From: CAVXZE01 sp964615365
GTDB taxonomy: Bacteria; Myxococcota_A; UBA9160; UBA6930
Direction of reading: 5' to 3'
DNA: 64,000 nucleotides
Assembly (NCBI GenBank): GCA_964615365.1
Contig: CAZTOU010000004.1
Coordinates: 107,999 to 171,998, forward strand
The notes under the pieces are model-generated. The model did not search any database and had not been told where the DNA came from. It was given only the letters and a program-made list of their open reading frames with translations. This document shows positions 26,706 through 35,360 of the stretch, piece after piece; within the stretch, counting starts at the first letter, position 1; each line of letters opens with the position of its first letter. The translations under genes and the position numbers were made by a program.

Positions 26706-28270
26706 CACTGCCGGTCCCTCTTGGTAAAGACGGTGAGGTAGCTGAGCGGCCCGCCGAACCCGGGGACCCGAAACCTCCTCCGTTCCAGATAGGTCCCGTC
26801 GAAATGGGAGCGCTGCTCGCGCGTCTGGAAGAGCGGGCCCCCGTGGAAGGCCCGGTTTCGGTCGACCTCGAACGACCGCAGCACGATGTGGTCCGGTTGG
26901 GTGCGCTTCAGCACCCGGTGGAAGGTCGCCGCCGAGTTGCCCCGACTCTCGCGGGAGGCGGAGAGGACTTCGCGGCTGGTCAGCCCGGCGAGGTCGACGA
27001 TGCGCCGCTTCGAGTAGTATCCCTGGTAGCCGATCGCCTCGGTGGCCACCGTCGCGTTCTCCGGGGTATTCGCCGCCAGCCATTCGCCCACGCGGCGTCG
27101 GAGTCCCTCCTCGTACCTCTGCATGCGCTCCTGGTGGGCGAGCTCTCGGAGTCCGGCGCTCGGCAGGTGTAGCAGCAGGGCGAGGAGAAGCGATCCGATG
27201 CACACCCCGAGAGCAAAGCGGCGAATCGGGCGAAGACGGGATCGATCGCGAACCACGGCCCACCCGTGGACGGCGCCGATCACGATCAGAATCGAGACGC
27301 ACCAGAGCGGCGGGACCAGGTACCAGGGAAAGATCCTCGGGGTGCGCCCGAGATAGTACGCGGCGCACAGAAGCGGGGGAAACAGAGCGATCGCGAGCAA
27401 GGCCGGTCGAACCGGCTTCCTCACGATGGAGACGACGCCGGCGAGAGCGAGAAGCAGGGTCGCCGCCAGGGCGATCACCGAATCCGATCCCCGTTTGAGG
27501 GGCTCGGCGCAGAATCCCGCGGCACCGATGAACCAGCGCATGTGCGCGGCCAGGGTCTCGAGCTCGTCGAGGGGCTCTCCGGCGTTTCCGATCGCGGACT
27601 TGGCAATCACGCTGTGCGGGATGACGCTTCCGAAGTAGAGCTGCGCGAATAGCGCCCAGGGGGCCAGGACCGCGCAGAAGAGCAGCAGGTAGCGATGCGT
27701 CGATCCGGGTCGCTCCCTGCACGCCAGGAGCAGCACGATTGCCGCCCAGAGGATTCCATCGATGCGGGCGATGACGAGGAGAGCGCACAGCAGCACCGCG
27801 GCGGCGTTTCGACGCGCCGAGAGCGCGAAGAAGCTGCCGGCCATCAACGCCACGACCAGCATCGTCTCCATGCCGCCGGTCGCGGCGACGACCACGTCGG
27901 GCTGAAAGAGGAAGAGCGCGGCTCCCGAGGCGGATGCAGCGGCCGAAAATTCCAGCCTGCGAAGGGCGGCAAAGGTGAAGAGACCTGCGAGCTGGCCGAA
28001 GAGCGCCGCCAGCAGGTTCGAGGCCAGTGGGATGTGCTCCGTCCCGAAGAGCAGGCCTGCGGCGGCCAGCATCAGGGTGAAGAGCGGCGTCGTGGTGCCG
28101 AGAACGCGCTCTCCAGAGTTGAAGACGAATCCCTCGCCGAGCGCCAGGTTCTCGGCGTAGCGGTAGGTGATGAGCGCATCCTCCAGGCAGATCCCCGTAT
28201 CGATCCGGAAGAACGCCCAGAGCGCCAATGAGACCGCCATCGCGGGCACCAACGGCGCGAATCGCTTCAC
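26705..28270 (-). CDS. GT-C-type membrane transferase (AftB-like)
   Basis: 521 residues with about ten membrane segments. The first loop reads CLEDALITYRYAENLALGEG followed by VFNSGERVLGTTTPLFTL. This E-D-A-x-I-T-Y-R-Y-A motif is characteristic of the GT-C subgroup that includes the actinobacterial terminal arabinofuranosyltransferase AftB. The soluble C-terminal part (about 380-521) carries ATVATEAIGYQGYYS. It starts with GTG overlapping the previous stop (GTGA) and its own stop overlaps the next ATG (ATGA), so three genes are tightly coupled. The donor is probably a polyprenyl-phosphate sugar, but arabinose specifically is not implied. Confidence 0.75.
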   Translation of the reverse strand: MKRFAPLVPAMAVSLALWAFFRIDTGICLEDALITYRYAENLALGEGFVFNSGERVLGTTTPLFTLMLAAAGLLFGTEHIPLASNLLAALFGQLAGLFTFAALRRLEFSAAASASGAALFLFQPDVVVAATGGMETMLVVALMAGSFFALSARRNAAAVLLCALLVIARIDGILWAAIVLLLACRERPGSTHRYLLLFCAVLAPWALFAQLYFGSVIPHSVIAKSAIGNAGEPLDELETLAAHMRWFIGAAGFCAEPLKRGSDSVIALAATLLLALAGVVSIVRKPVRPALLAIALFPPLLCAAYYLGRTPRIFPWYLVPPLWCVSILIVIGAVHGWAVVRDRSRLRPIRRFALGVCIGSLLLALLLHLPSAGLRELAHQERMQRYEEGLRRRVGEWLAANTPENATVATEAIGYQGYYSKRRIVDLAGLTSREVLSASRESRGNSAATFHRVLKRTQPDHIVLRSFEVDRNRAFHGGPLFQTREQRSHFDGTYLERRRFRVPGFGGPLSYLTVFTKRDRQ

Positions 28271-29823
28271 CGTTCCACCTCTGGCCGGATCGATGGGGGG
28301 CGACTTCGAAAGAACCGTTTCCGAAAGGCCGAGCTCGCGAAGCGTCGATCGGGATCGCGATCCTGGATCTCCCGCTGCACAGCCGCCGCGCGCTCCTCGT
28401 CGGGATTCACCGTCGTGTGGTAGAAGAGGAGGAACTTGAGGGCTTCCACGCGGCTCTCGTCGGAGATCTGAACCGTCTCGAGATAGTCGTCGATCGCCTC
28501 GGCGAAGCCGGCCCTCCAGCCCTCCTCCGCCCTCAGGACCCCATCCCGGGCCATCACATCCGCCGTCGCCAGCGCGAGGATGACTGCGCCGCGCTGATTG
28601 GGATGGCAGTTGTCGAGAAACAGATCATCGCCCGGCGCGCGGGGGTGGCTCGCGGCACCGATGGCCTTCACCAGGTCGACGACCCCTGTCCCCGTCGCCG
28701 CCGCAACACGGCCGACCTCGGCGTTCAAGGCGTCGAAGGCGCGAAGCATGGAGGGGTCGAGGGCGAGGGCGCGCTGGTAGGCGTCTCTCGCATCCCGATC
28801 CCTTCCGTTCGCCTCGAGCGCCTGGGCCTGCAGATAGCGAATCCGCGCACTGGCGGGGAGCGCGCCAATCAACTGCTCCGCGAGCGCCAGCGCCTCGGCT
28901 CGGTGTCCCCCCTCTAGCAGGGTTCGGGCCTTGCCATAATCGGCTGAGAGAGTCGGATCGCGGGAGCCCTGCGCCTCCCCGGGACCGTCCCTTCCCAGCG
29001 GAGGGCAGCTTCGCAGGTTGGCGGGAACCGTCGCGAGATAGACCCGGGACCCATGACCCCGAAACGTGGAGGCGATGGCCGCGAGGTTCTCTCCGAATCT
29101 CTCGACCAGAGTGGCTCTGCGCTCGTTCAGGGGCTCTCGTGTCGGCTTCGGCTCTGACGATCCCACCGGTCCTCGCAGTCGCTCCGCGGCGCCGATCATC
29201 AGCGTGACCAGGTGCGAGTGTCTGGAGAGTCGGCTCAGCAGCAGGACCCGCGCCTCTCGTCCCTCGAATACACTGCGTGCGAACGAAGCTTCGAGCGACT
29301 CGTTGTTGCCCGACACGATCACCACCAGATCCGGGTCCAGCCGCGTCAGGTCCCCGGAGAGGCCCCGCAGGCGTGTCGTGCCCCAGCCCGGAGCGCCCAT
29401 GTTGATCACACTCCACCCGACCTCGGGCTCCACCGCAGCCAGCCCGACTTCCAGCAGCCGCGGAAAGGAGGTGCGATCGTCGTAGGGCCAGCCATACGGG
29501 AGGGAGCCCCCGACGAACAAGATCCGGTACTCACCGATGGACTTTCGAGCCGGATGCGACTGGGGATTGAACTGACGCAGCGTCATGAACGGGAGGGGGT
29601 GGGGAGGCGTCCTCACGACCAGCCGGATGCTGCCATCCTCCAGGGCGACCTCACGGAGCACGGACTCGAAGGGGAGGAAGCCCCGAGCGGGATCGCTGGC
29701 GATGTCCGGCTCGCCGATTCCAGCGACGCGCAGGGCGCCCTCGAGAAGCAGGAGAAAGACGAGCGGAGCCAGAACCGGAACGAGCACGAAGAAGACGGTG
29801 CGGGGTCTGCTCTGGGCGTCCAT
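28267..29823 (-). CDS. SGNH hydrolase with an inserted TPR segment
   Basis: 518 residues. An N-terminal anchor (about 10-30) is followed by the SGNH fold: ILFVGGSLPYGWPYDD (block I), INMGAPGWGTTRLR (block II-like), IVSGNNESLEA (block III, with Asn) and LFLDNCHPNQRG (block V, with D and H). Between blocks III and V, about residues 295-365, lies a TPR-like insertion (EALALAEQLIGALP, DARDAYQRALALDPS). A related architecture occurs in large SGNH/TPR membrane proteins near exopolysaccharide genes. It precedes the AftB-like gene with a GTGA overlap. The substrate is unknown; deacylation or acyl transfer on glycan is the best guess. Confidence 0.75.
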   Translation of the reverse strand: MDAQSRPRTVFFVLVPVLAPLVFLLLLEGALRVAGIGEPDIASDPARGFLPFESVLREVALEDGSIRLVVRTPPHPLPFMTLRQFNPQSHPARKSIGEYRILFVGGSLPYGWPYDDRTSFPRLLEVGLAAVEPEVGWSVINMGAPGWGTTRLRGLSGDLTRLDPDLVVIVSGNNESLEASFARSVFEGREARVLLLSRLSRHSHLVTLMIGAAERLRGPVGSSEPKPTREPLNERRATLVERFGENLAAIASTFRGHGSRVYLATVPANLRSCPPLGRDGPGEAQGSRDPTLSADYGKARTLLEGGHRAEALALAEQLIGALPASARIRYLQAQALEANGRDRDARDAYQRALALDPSMLRAFDALNAEVGRVAAATGTGVVDLVKAIGAASHPRAPGDDLFLDNCHPNQRGAVILALATADVMARDGVLRAEEGWRAGFAEAIDDYLETVQISDESRVEALKFLLFYHTTVNPDEERAAAVQREIQDRDPDRRFASSAFRKRFFRSRPPSIRPEVER

Positions 29824-29916
29824 GGATTGCGAAGGATCTCCCTCGTCTTCTCCGGATTCGCGATGCGAGCCGTGGAGGGATTCTAAGCTCGTTGATGGAG
29901 ATCCGCCCGCGCTCCG

Positions 29917-31929
29917 TCAGGCGTTGTTTCGGTGCTTCTCCGGCGAGGTCGCGGCGGGAGCCGCATCGCGGGGAAGGACCAGAAGCGACACGGCGAGGAA
30001 GGCCATGGGCACGAGCTGCAGCACCAGGCGGCCCGCCGACCAGTCGAAGGTCTTCCTCCACTCACCCTCGGAAAGGACCAGGTACGGCCCGCAGTACAGC
30101 ACGGCGAGCAGCACCACGTAGGCGAGAGGTGCCAGCGCCTCGGCTCCCGACCTCCTCCGCCAGAAGAGGAGAGCTGCGGCGACGAGAAGGAGCCCTGGAA
30201 AGCCGAAGCGCGCCGACAGGAAGCACTCCCTCACGAGCATTGGAACGAGGTCGTACAGGCGCCCGGAGTTGGCGGTGATCCGTTCCCAGCTCATGAGCTG
30301 CGAGTAGTCGTCCGGGATCATGCCGGCCGGGGTGGGGTAGACGACGGCGAGCTCGTAGAGGGCGAGCAGGGCGCCGGCCCCGGCGAACGCGGCCAGCGCG
30401 CTCCACAGTCTTTGGCGGGGAGCGCCTCCGAATGCGAGGGGGGCGAGAGCCAGCGCGAGGAAGACGAGGAAGTGTGCCTTCCCCTCCGACTTGATGAGCC
30501 CGCAGAACAGGATGAGGAGCGCCGAGATCAGGAAGAGGTGAGCGGACTGGTGCGCGCGAGCGCGAAGGAGGTAGACCATCGCGGCGGCGGTGAATGCCGC
30601 GAGCGGAAGATCGGGGTAGGCGGCGAAGGCCGCTGCACCGTCCCTCGCAATCCCGTACCCCCAGTAGCCGGGGACCAGCAGCAGGGCGAGGATCGCGAGC
30701 CCCCTGCCCCGCCGTCTCCCGAGCGCCTCCAGACCGCGGTGGAACACCACGAGAAGAGCGCCCAGGAAGAGCGGAAAGAGCAGCGTGACGTACTGGTCGT
30801 CGAATCCGCCCGCGTAGAGGAAGACCACCGCCTCGACGCCGGGGAGGAGCAGGGGATACCTGGGATGGCCGTGAATGGACTGGGGGTCCTGAAACCCGGC
30901 GTCCCAGAGGCTCGCCTCGTGCAACATGATGTGGGCCTTGTGGGCCCACTGATATCGGGAGTCGTATCCGCCCATCGGCATGGCGACGGCACGCAGCACG
31001 AGAAGGCCGAGCAGGCCGAGGGCGAGAAGCGCCGCGATTCGATCGATGTGGTGGGAGGACGCGGCAAGGGGCATTCCGGTCGCGCAGCCGCCGGGTCCGC
31101 TCTCCTCCCGTCCGCCGGTGGCGCGGTCTGGAGGCGACGCGAGCCTTCTCCGTGCCCTGCGTCCGCCGACCGCGAAGAAGGCCAGTGCCAGGGGTAGCGA
31201 GAGGAAGACCGCCCCGAGCCGCACTCCGATTCCCGCGGCGAAGCAGAGGACGGTCCAGGCGCCCACCGCCCCGGTCCCCACCAGGTAGGAGAGCGCGACC
31301 CGCTCGATCCGAGAGGCGATGAGCCGGCTGCCACCCATACCGCCCACGATGCACGCACCCACCGCCAGGAAATGGGCCAGGGCCAGGAGGATACCGAGGG
31401 CAACGCGGACGCCACTGCCCGAGTGAAGCGAGCAGGGGGGCTGGCTTCGCTTCGGTGGTGGCGTGGAATCTCCCAGATTCTCGAGCTTCCCTTTGCTGTA
31501 CCGCCACCGGATCCCGTGTGCCTGGACGAATCGTTGGACGTCCCTCCCGGTGAGCTGCAGCAGCTTGGCCGAGTAGATCTTCCGCGGATAGAGCCAGTAG
31601 TTGATGACGAGATCCCAGTGGAGCGCAGAGGCCCCTTTCGGCGCGTGGATGAGGATCGGTTCATCGGGTGGAACTCGCCGCTCGACCTCCTGGATGAGGG
31701 GACCGAAGCCCGTGGTTCGCGCCGCGAAGCGCTGCTCCGGAGGGCGCTGGAGGTGGCGCAGCACCTCGCTCCCCTGTCGCTCTGCGGCCGGGAGGGTGAA
31801 GACGAGCAGGACCGCCGTCAGCGGGAGGAAGAGCAGCGCACGCCACCCCCCGGACACCCCGTGGGTGGATTGCCTCCCGGAACCCTCTGGACGACGAGCG
31901 CGCACAGGGTTCATGATATCATCTGCCAC
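29917..31929 (-). CDS. Polytopic membrane protein, GT-C-like
   Basis: 670 residues (or 665 from the in-frame ATG at 31914). The first 160 residues form one membrane helix plus a soluble domain. From about 165 on there are a dozen membrane segments. A loop reads GGYDSRYQWAHKAHIMLHE, followed by IHGHPRYPLLLPG, which I associate with a family of GT-C-like transferases of unknown donor. KSEGKAHF lies in a later loop. It is the first gene of the minus-strand run to 25551, 93 bp ahead of the SGNH-TPR gene, and diverges from the epimerase gene. Confidence 0.6.
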   Translation of the reverse strand: MADDIMNPVRARRPEGSGRQSTHGVSGGWRALLFLPLTAVLLVFTLPAAERQGSEVLRHLQRPPEQRFAARTTGFGPLIQEVERRVPPDEPILIHAPKGASALHWDLVINYWLYPRKIYSAKLLQLTGRDVQRFVQAHGIRWRYSKGKLENLGDSTPPPKRSQPPCSLHSGSGVRVALGILLALAHFLAVGACIVGGMGGSRLIASRIERVALSYLVGTGAVGAWTVLCFAAGIGVRLGAVFLSLPLALAFFAVGGRRARRRLASPPDRATGGREESGPGGCATGMPLAASSHHIDRIAALLALGLLGLLVLRAVAMPMGGYDSRYQWAHKAHIMLHEASLWDAGFQDPQSIHGHPRYPLLLPGVEAVVFLYAGGFDDQYVTLLFPLFLGALLVVFHRGLEALGRRRGRGLAILALLLVPGYWGYGIARDGAAAFAAYPDLPLAAFTAAAMVYLLRARAHQSAHLFLISALLILFCGLIKSEGKAHFLVFLALALAPLAFGGAPRQRLWSALAAFAGAGALLALYELAVVYPTPAGMIPDDYSQLMSWERITANSGRLYDLVPMLVRECFLSARFGFPGLLLVAAALLFWRRRSGAEALAPLAYVVLLAVLYCGPYLVLSEGEWRKTFDWSAGRLVLQLVPMAFLAVSLLVLPRDAAPAATSPEKHRNNA

Positions 31930-32008
31930 CTCCCCCGGATCGCTGTCAACCTGCGCGCTCCCCGCGCCGATAGAGGATCTCGACCGGGTGAGGCAACGGA
32001 GGAGCCCC

Positions 32009-33046
32009 GTGAAGGTACTCGTGACGGGTGGCTGTGGATTCCTGGGATCCCACGTCTGCGAGCACTTCCTGCAGCGGGGCTGGCAAGCCGTCTCCTACGA
32101 CAACATGACCAAGTCGGAGCTGCTTCGCACCGGATACGACACCGACGCCGCGCGCGACCACAACTGGGACTTCCTCGAGAAGCTCGGCGTCGAGATGGTG
32201 CGCGCCGACGTGCGGGACCTGGAGGAGTTCACCGACCGCGCCGCGGGCTGCGACTACATCGTCCACACCGCCGCCCAGCCCGCCGTCACCATCAGCATCG
32301 AGGAGCCGCTCCTCGATCTCTCCACCAACGTGATGGGAACGGCCAATGTCCTGGAGGCGGCGCGAAGACACGGGATCCCGATCGCCAGCTGCGCCACCAT
32401 CCACGTCTACGGCAACTGGGTGAACGACCGGCTCGGCGAGACGGAGACCCGCTACACGCTCGACCCGCCGGAGATCGGCGAGGAAGCGCCCACCATGAGG
32501 GGCTATCTCACCCCCCTCCACGCCTCCAAGGCTTCCGCGGAGCACTACGTGCAGGTGTACGCCTCCACCTTTGGCGTGCGGGCTGCCAGCTTCCGCTTGA
32601 CGGGAATCTACGGTCCCCGTCAGCTGGGCGGAGAGGACCACGGCTGGGTGGCGAACTTCAGCATCCGCAACGTCTTCGACTGGCCGATCACGCTGTTCGG
32701 AAGCGGCAAGCAGGTGCGCGATATCCTCTACGCCACCGACGTGGCGAACGCCTTCATGGCCTTCTTCGACCGCGGCAGCTCCGGCATCTACAACGTGGGG
32801 GGAGGCACCGAGAACGCGATCTCCCTGCTCGAGTGCATCTCCCTGATCGACGAGAGCACGGGGAAGAAGAGCGCGGTACGCTTCGAAGAGTCGCGCTTCG
32901 GTGATCTCAAGTACTTCATCTGCGACATCACCCGCGCGCGAAACCAGCTCGGCTGGTCGCCGCGGGTCCGTCCCAGCGAGGGGGTCCCCCTGCTGATCGA
33001 GTGGATCGAGGCGAACCGGCATCTCTTCGCGGGGGGTGACCGATGA
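32009..33046 (+). CDS. NAD-dependent nucleotide-sugar epimerase/dehydratase, Tyr missing
   Basis: 345 residues from GTG 32009, with GGAGGAG 4-5 nt upstream; the open frame continues further 5'. The N-terminus KVLVTGGCGFLGSHVCEHF is the NAD-binding Rossmann motif of extended SDRs, and HTAAQPAV and NVMGTANVLEAAR follow. The usual catalytic Y-x-x-x-K reads L-H-A-S-K here, so the Lys is kept and the Tyr is Leu. Substrate-binding motifs such as YGPRQLG, VRDILYATDVANA and YNVGGGTENA are present, as in CDP-paratose/tyvelose-type epimerases. Its stop overlaps the ATG of the nucleotidyltransferase (ATGA). The enzyme may use another acid/base residue or may be regulatory. Confidence 0.8.
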   Translation: MKVLVTGGCGFLGSHVCEHFLQRGWQAVSYDNMTKSELLRTGYDTDAARDHNWDFLEKLGVEMVRADVRDLEEFTDRAAGCDYIVHTAAQPAVTISIEEPLLDLSTNVMGTANVLEAARRHGIPIASCATIHVYGNWVNDRLGETETRYTLDPPEIGEEAPTMRGYLTPLHASKASAEHYVQVYASTFGVRAASFRLTGIYGPRQLGGEDHGWVANFSIRNVFDWPITLFGSGKQVRDILYATDVANAFMAFFDRGSSGIYNVGGGTENAISLLECISLIDESTGKKSAVRFEESRFGDLKYFICDITRARNQLGWSPRVRPSEGVPLLIEWIEANRHLFAGGDR

Positions 33047-33813
33047 AGGCGCTGGTGCTGGCAGCGGGGCGCGGAAAGCGGCTGGGCGAGCACCCCGGAC
33101 TGGGCGAGCACCCCGACGAGGGGAACAAGTGCATGCTCCGGCTCTTCGGCAAGCCCCTCGTCCAGTACAGCTTGGAGAACGCGGTTCGGGCCGGCGTCAC
33201 CGAGATCGTGGTGGTGGTCGGCTACCGCGCCGAGGCGATCATCAACGAGTTCGGGATCGAGACCTCCGGGGTGCGGATCCGCTATGTCATCCAGGAGGAT
33301 CCGCGGGGCCTGGTGCACGCCATCGAGTGCGCCAGAGACCAGATCGGCGACAACGACTTCATGCTCTTCCTCGCCGACGAGATCCTCTGGCGCCCCCACC
33401 ACGAGGAAATGGTGCGCCAGTTCCGGGAGGAGGATCTCTTCGTGATCTGCGGTGTGGTGGAGGAGGCGCATCCGGACGAGATCCGCAAGACCTACGCCCT
33501 CATCGAAGATGATCGCGACCGCCGCGTCTATCGGCTGATCGAGAAGCCGCGCAATCCCCCCAACACCGTTCGCGGAACCGGAAACATCATCTTCCGGAGC
33601 GGCATCTTCGACTACATCGACCTCACTCCCATCAACCAGAGCCGGGGGGAGAAGGAGCTTCCGGATCTGATTCAGTGCGCCATCGACGACAGTCACCTCG
33701 TCAGGGCCTTCAACATCGGCGACGGCTACGCCAACATCAACACGGCGGCAGACATCGGTATCGCGGAAGCCGAGAACGCCGGGCGTTTCGGCGACGCCCA
33801 TTCGCCGGACTAG
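33043..33813 (+). CDS. Sugar-phosphate nucleotidyltransferase
   Basis: 256 residues. MKALVLAAGRGKRLGEH is the glycine-rich signature of RmlA/GlmU-like nucleotidyltransferases, and NKCMLRLFGKPLVQYSLE supplies the conserved Lys and the sugar-site entrance. FMLFLADEI corresponds to the metal-binding G-D/A-D-E segment, and LIEKPRNPPNT and GTGNIIFRSG follow. The signature loop is six residues longer than I expect because of an 18-bp tandem duplication (GEHPGL/GEHPD). It overlaps the epimerase by 4 nt. It probably makes the NDP- or CDP-sugar that the epimerase and the GT2 enzyme use. Confidence 0.85.
   Translation: MKALVLAAGRGKRLGEHPGLGEHPDEGNKCMLRLFGKPLVQYSLENAVRAGVTEIVVVVGYRAEAIINEFGIETSGVRIRYVIQEDPRGLVHAIECARDQIGDNDFMLFLADEILWRPHHEEMVRQFREEDLFVICGVVEEAHPDEIRKTYALIEDDRDRRVYRLIEKPRNPPNTVRGTGNIIFRSGIFDYIDLTPINQSRGEKELPDLIQCAIDDSHLVRAFNIGDGYANINTAADIGIAEAENAGRFGDAHSPD
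33082..33117 (+). repeat. 18-bp tandem duplication in the nucleotidyltransferase signature loop
   Basis: Two copies of CTGGGCGAGCACCCCG plus two bases lie head to tail and differ only in the last two bases (GA versus AC). The duplication is in frame and adds six residues to the nucleotide-binding loop. Confidence 0.9.
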
Positions 33814-33835
33814 AGACAGAAGAGCCACGGATCCC

Positions 33836-34525
33836 ATGCAGAAGCGATTCCTCGCGGTGATTCCCGCCTACAACGAGGCCGCGACCATCGAGGAGCTGGT
33901 GGTGCGCGCGAGTCGCCACGCCGACGTCTGTGTGGTCGACGATGCCAGCAGCGATGGCACGGCGGACATCGTGGAAGCAACGGGAAGGGCGCACTGCATC
34001 CGCCACCAGAAGAACACCCATATCGCCGGCGGCATCCTGGACGGTATGCGTTACGCACTGGCCGAGGACTACTCCTTCTGCATCACCATGGACGCGGGGC
34101 TGAGCCACGATCCGGACGTCATTCCGCGCTTCCAGGAGAACACCGACGCCGATCTGGTCATCGGCTACCGCGAGGAGACGCTCAATGTGCCGGGCTACAG
34201 GCGCGGCCTCAGCTGGGGAGCGAGGACGCTGATGAACCTCGCGCTGGTGCCCCGCTTCGTGCCCTGGGGCGGAGCGGGTCTCCGGGACGTGACCTCGGGC
34301 TACCGAATGTGGGGGCGCGACGCCGTCCGCCTGCTCGTCGACTCGAAGATGAAGAGCCGGACCTTCGACTTCCACATCGAGTCGCTGGCCTACGTCTACC
34401 GCGCCGGGATGGCGATCGTGGAGATTCCGATCCGCTACGAGTTCACCAACTCCTCGCTGCGCCTGGGAATCGTGGGCGACGCCCTTCGCACCTGCGGAAG
34501 GATCTGGATCTCCGAGCTGGAGTGA
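33836..34525 (+). CDS. GT2 family glycosyltransferase (dolichyl-phosphate-sugar synthase-like)
   Basis: 229 residues. FLAVIPAYNEAATIEEL and VCVVDDASSDGTADI form the nucleotide-sugar binding half of the GT-A fold, and MDAGLSHDPDVIP is the D-x-D-like metal motif. GAGLRDVTSGYRMWG and SRTFDFHIESLAYVYRAG match DPM1-like polyprenyl-phosphate mannose/glucose synthases. No membrane helix is present, as in the short DPM1 form. It would load a polyprenyl phosphate with the sugar made by the preceding genes and so feed the GT-C transferases upstream. It starts 22 bp after the nucleotidyltransferase. Confidence 0.85.
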   Translation: MQKRFLAVIPAYNEAATIEELVVRASRHADVCVVDDASSDGTADIVEATGRAHCIRHQKNTHIAGGILDGMRYALAEDYSFCITMDAGLSHDPDVIPRFQENTDADLVIGYREETLNVPGYRRGLSWGARTLMNLALVPRFVPWGGAGLRDVTSGYRMWGRDAVRLLVDSKMKSRTFDFHIESLAYVYRAGMAIVEIPIRYEFTNSSLRLGIVGDALRTCGRIWISELE

Positions 34526-34553
34526 TCCACCGCTCTAGCGCTACACTCCAGTC

Positions 34554-35327
34554 GTGCTGCTCGCGCTCTCCATCATCCTGATTCTCGGGGTGGTCGGCGT
34601 CTTCGTCGGGACCACCGTGCTCTCGAACCAGGGAGAGCTCGGCTTCGGATTCGAGCAGATGATCCACGCCCGCATCCCCTGGCTGCTACTCAGCTCGCTG
34701 GGGATCGGCGCGGGCCTGGGCATCTGGAGCCTGGTGAAGGCGCGGCGCTGGTACAAGTGGGTGGTCGTGCCTGTGGAGCTCGTCCTGGCCGGACTCCTGA
34801 CCTTCTACTTCACCAGCGCCAGCTTCCTGCCGCCGCACGAGCTGGCGATCTCTGTCGGCGATCCGTTCCCGCCCTACTCGCTCCTCGACCAGGACGGAAG
34901 CGCGCATAGGGCGCCGGCCTCGACGGATCGCAGCCCCGCGCTCTACATCTTCTATCGCGGAGACTGGTGACCGTTCTGCCGCATCGAGCTGGTCCAGCTC
35001 GACCGATACTACCAGGACGTCTCTGCCGCCGGTGTGGAGCTCTTCGCGGTCAGCGTCGACCCACCCGAGATCTCGAAGGCGCTGAAGGAGCGTTTGGAGA
35101 GCGACTTCACCTTCCTGTGTGACACCGAGGGGACCCTGCTCGACGCCCTCGGCATCCGCCACCGGGACGGGCAACCGGGCCGCGACCTCGCCTTTCCGAC
35201 CGCGATCCTCGTCGACTCGAGAGGAATCGTGCGTTGGACCTACGAGTCGGAGACGTACCGGCAGCGGACGCGCCCCGAGGAGATCTTCCGCGCCATCGAG
35301 AAGCTGAGCCAGCCCGGCCAGGCGTAG
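34554..35327 (+). CDS. Membrane-bound redoxin, probable selenoprotein (UGA = Sec139)
   Basis: 257 residues if the in-frame TGA at 34968-34970 is read as selenocysteine. Three membrane segments (about 2-22, 42-62 and 67-87) precede an AhpC/TSA-type thioredoxin fold. The active site reads YRGDW-U-PFCRIEL, where relatives have W-C-P-x-C, so U replaces the N-terminal, reactive Cys. Downstream of the UGA the same frame stays open for 119 codons and is clearly homologous (FAVSVDPPEISKALKE, FLCDTEGTLLDALGI, TAILVDSRGIVRWTYES). A SECIS-like hairpin lies 13-32 nt after the UGA. A nonsense mutation or sequencing error is the alternative. Start is GTG 34554, 28 bp after the GT2 stop. No selA, selB, selD or tRNA-Sec gene lies in this window. 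Confidence 0.85.
34984..35002 (+). promoter_or_regulatory. Bacterial SECIS-like hairpin
   Basis: TCGAGCTG (34984-34991) and CAGCTCGA (34995-35002) form a perfect 8-bp stem with a GTC loop. The loop begins 22 nt after the UGA codon and its first base is G. This agrees with the bacterial SECIS rules I recall: apical loop 16-37 nt from the UGA, a small loop, and G among its first two bases. Confidence 0.75.
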
Positions 35328-35360
35328 GTGAGACCGCGAGCCTCGAGGGCCTCGCGCGGC

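Noticed and set aside
34968..34970. TGA read as a plain nonsense mutation in the redoxin gene
   Set aside because: Its exact place at the catalytic Cys, the open conserved frame after it and the SECIS-like hairpin make recoding the better explanation.
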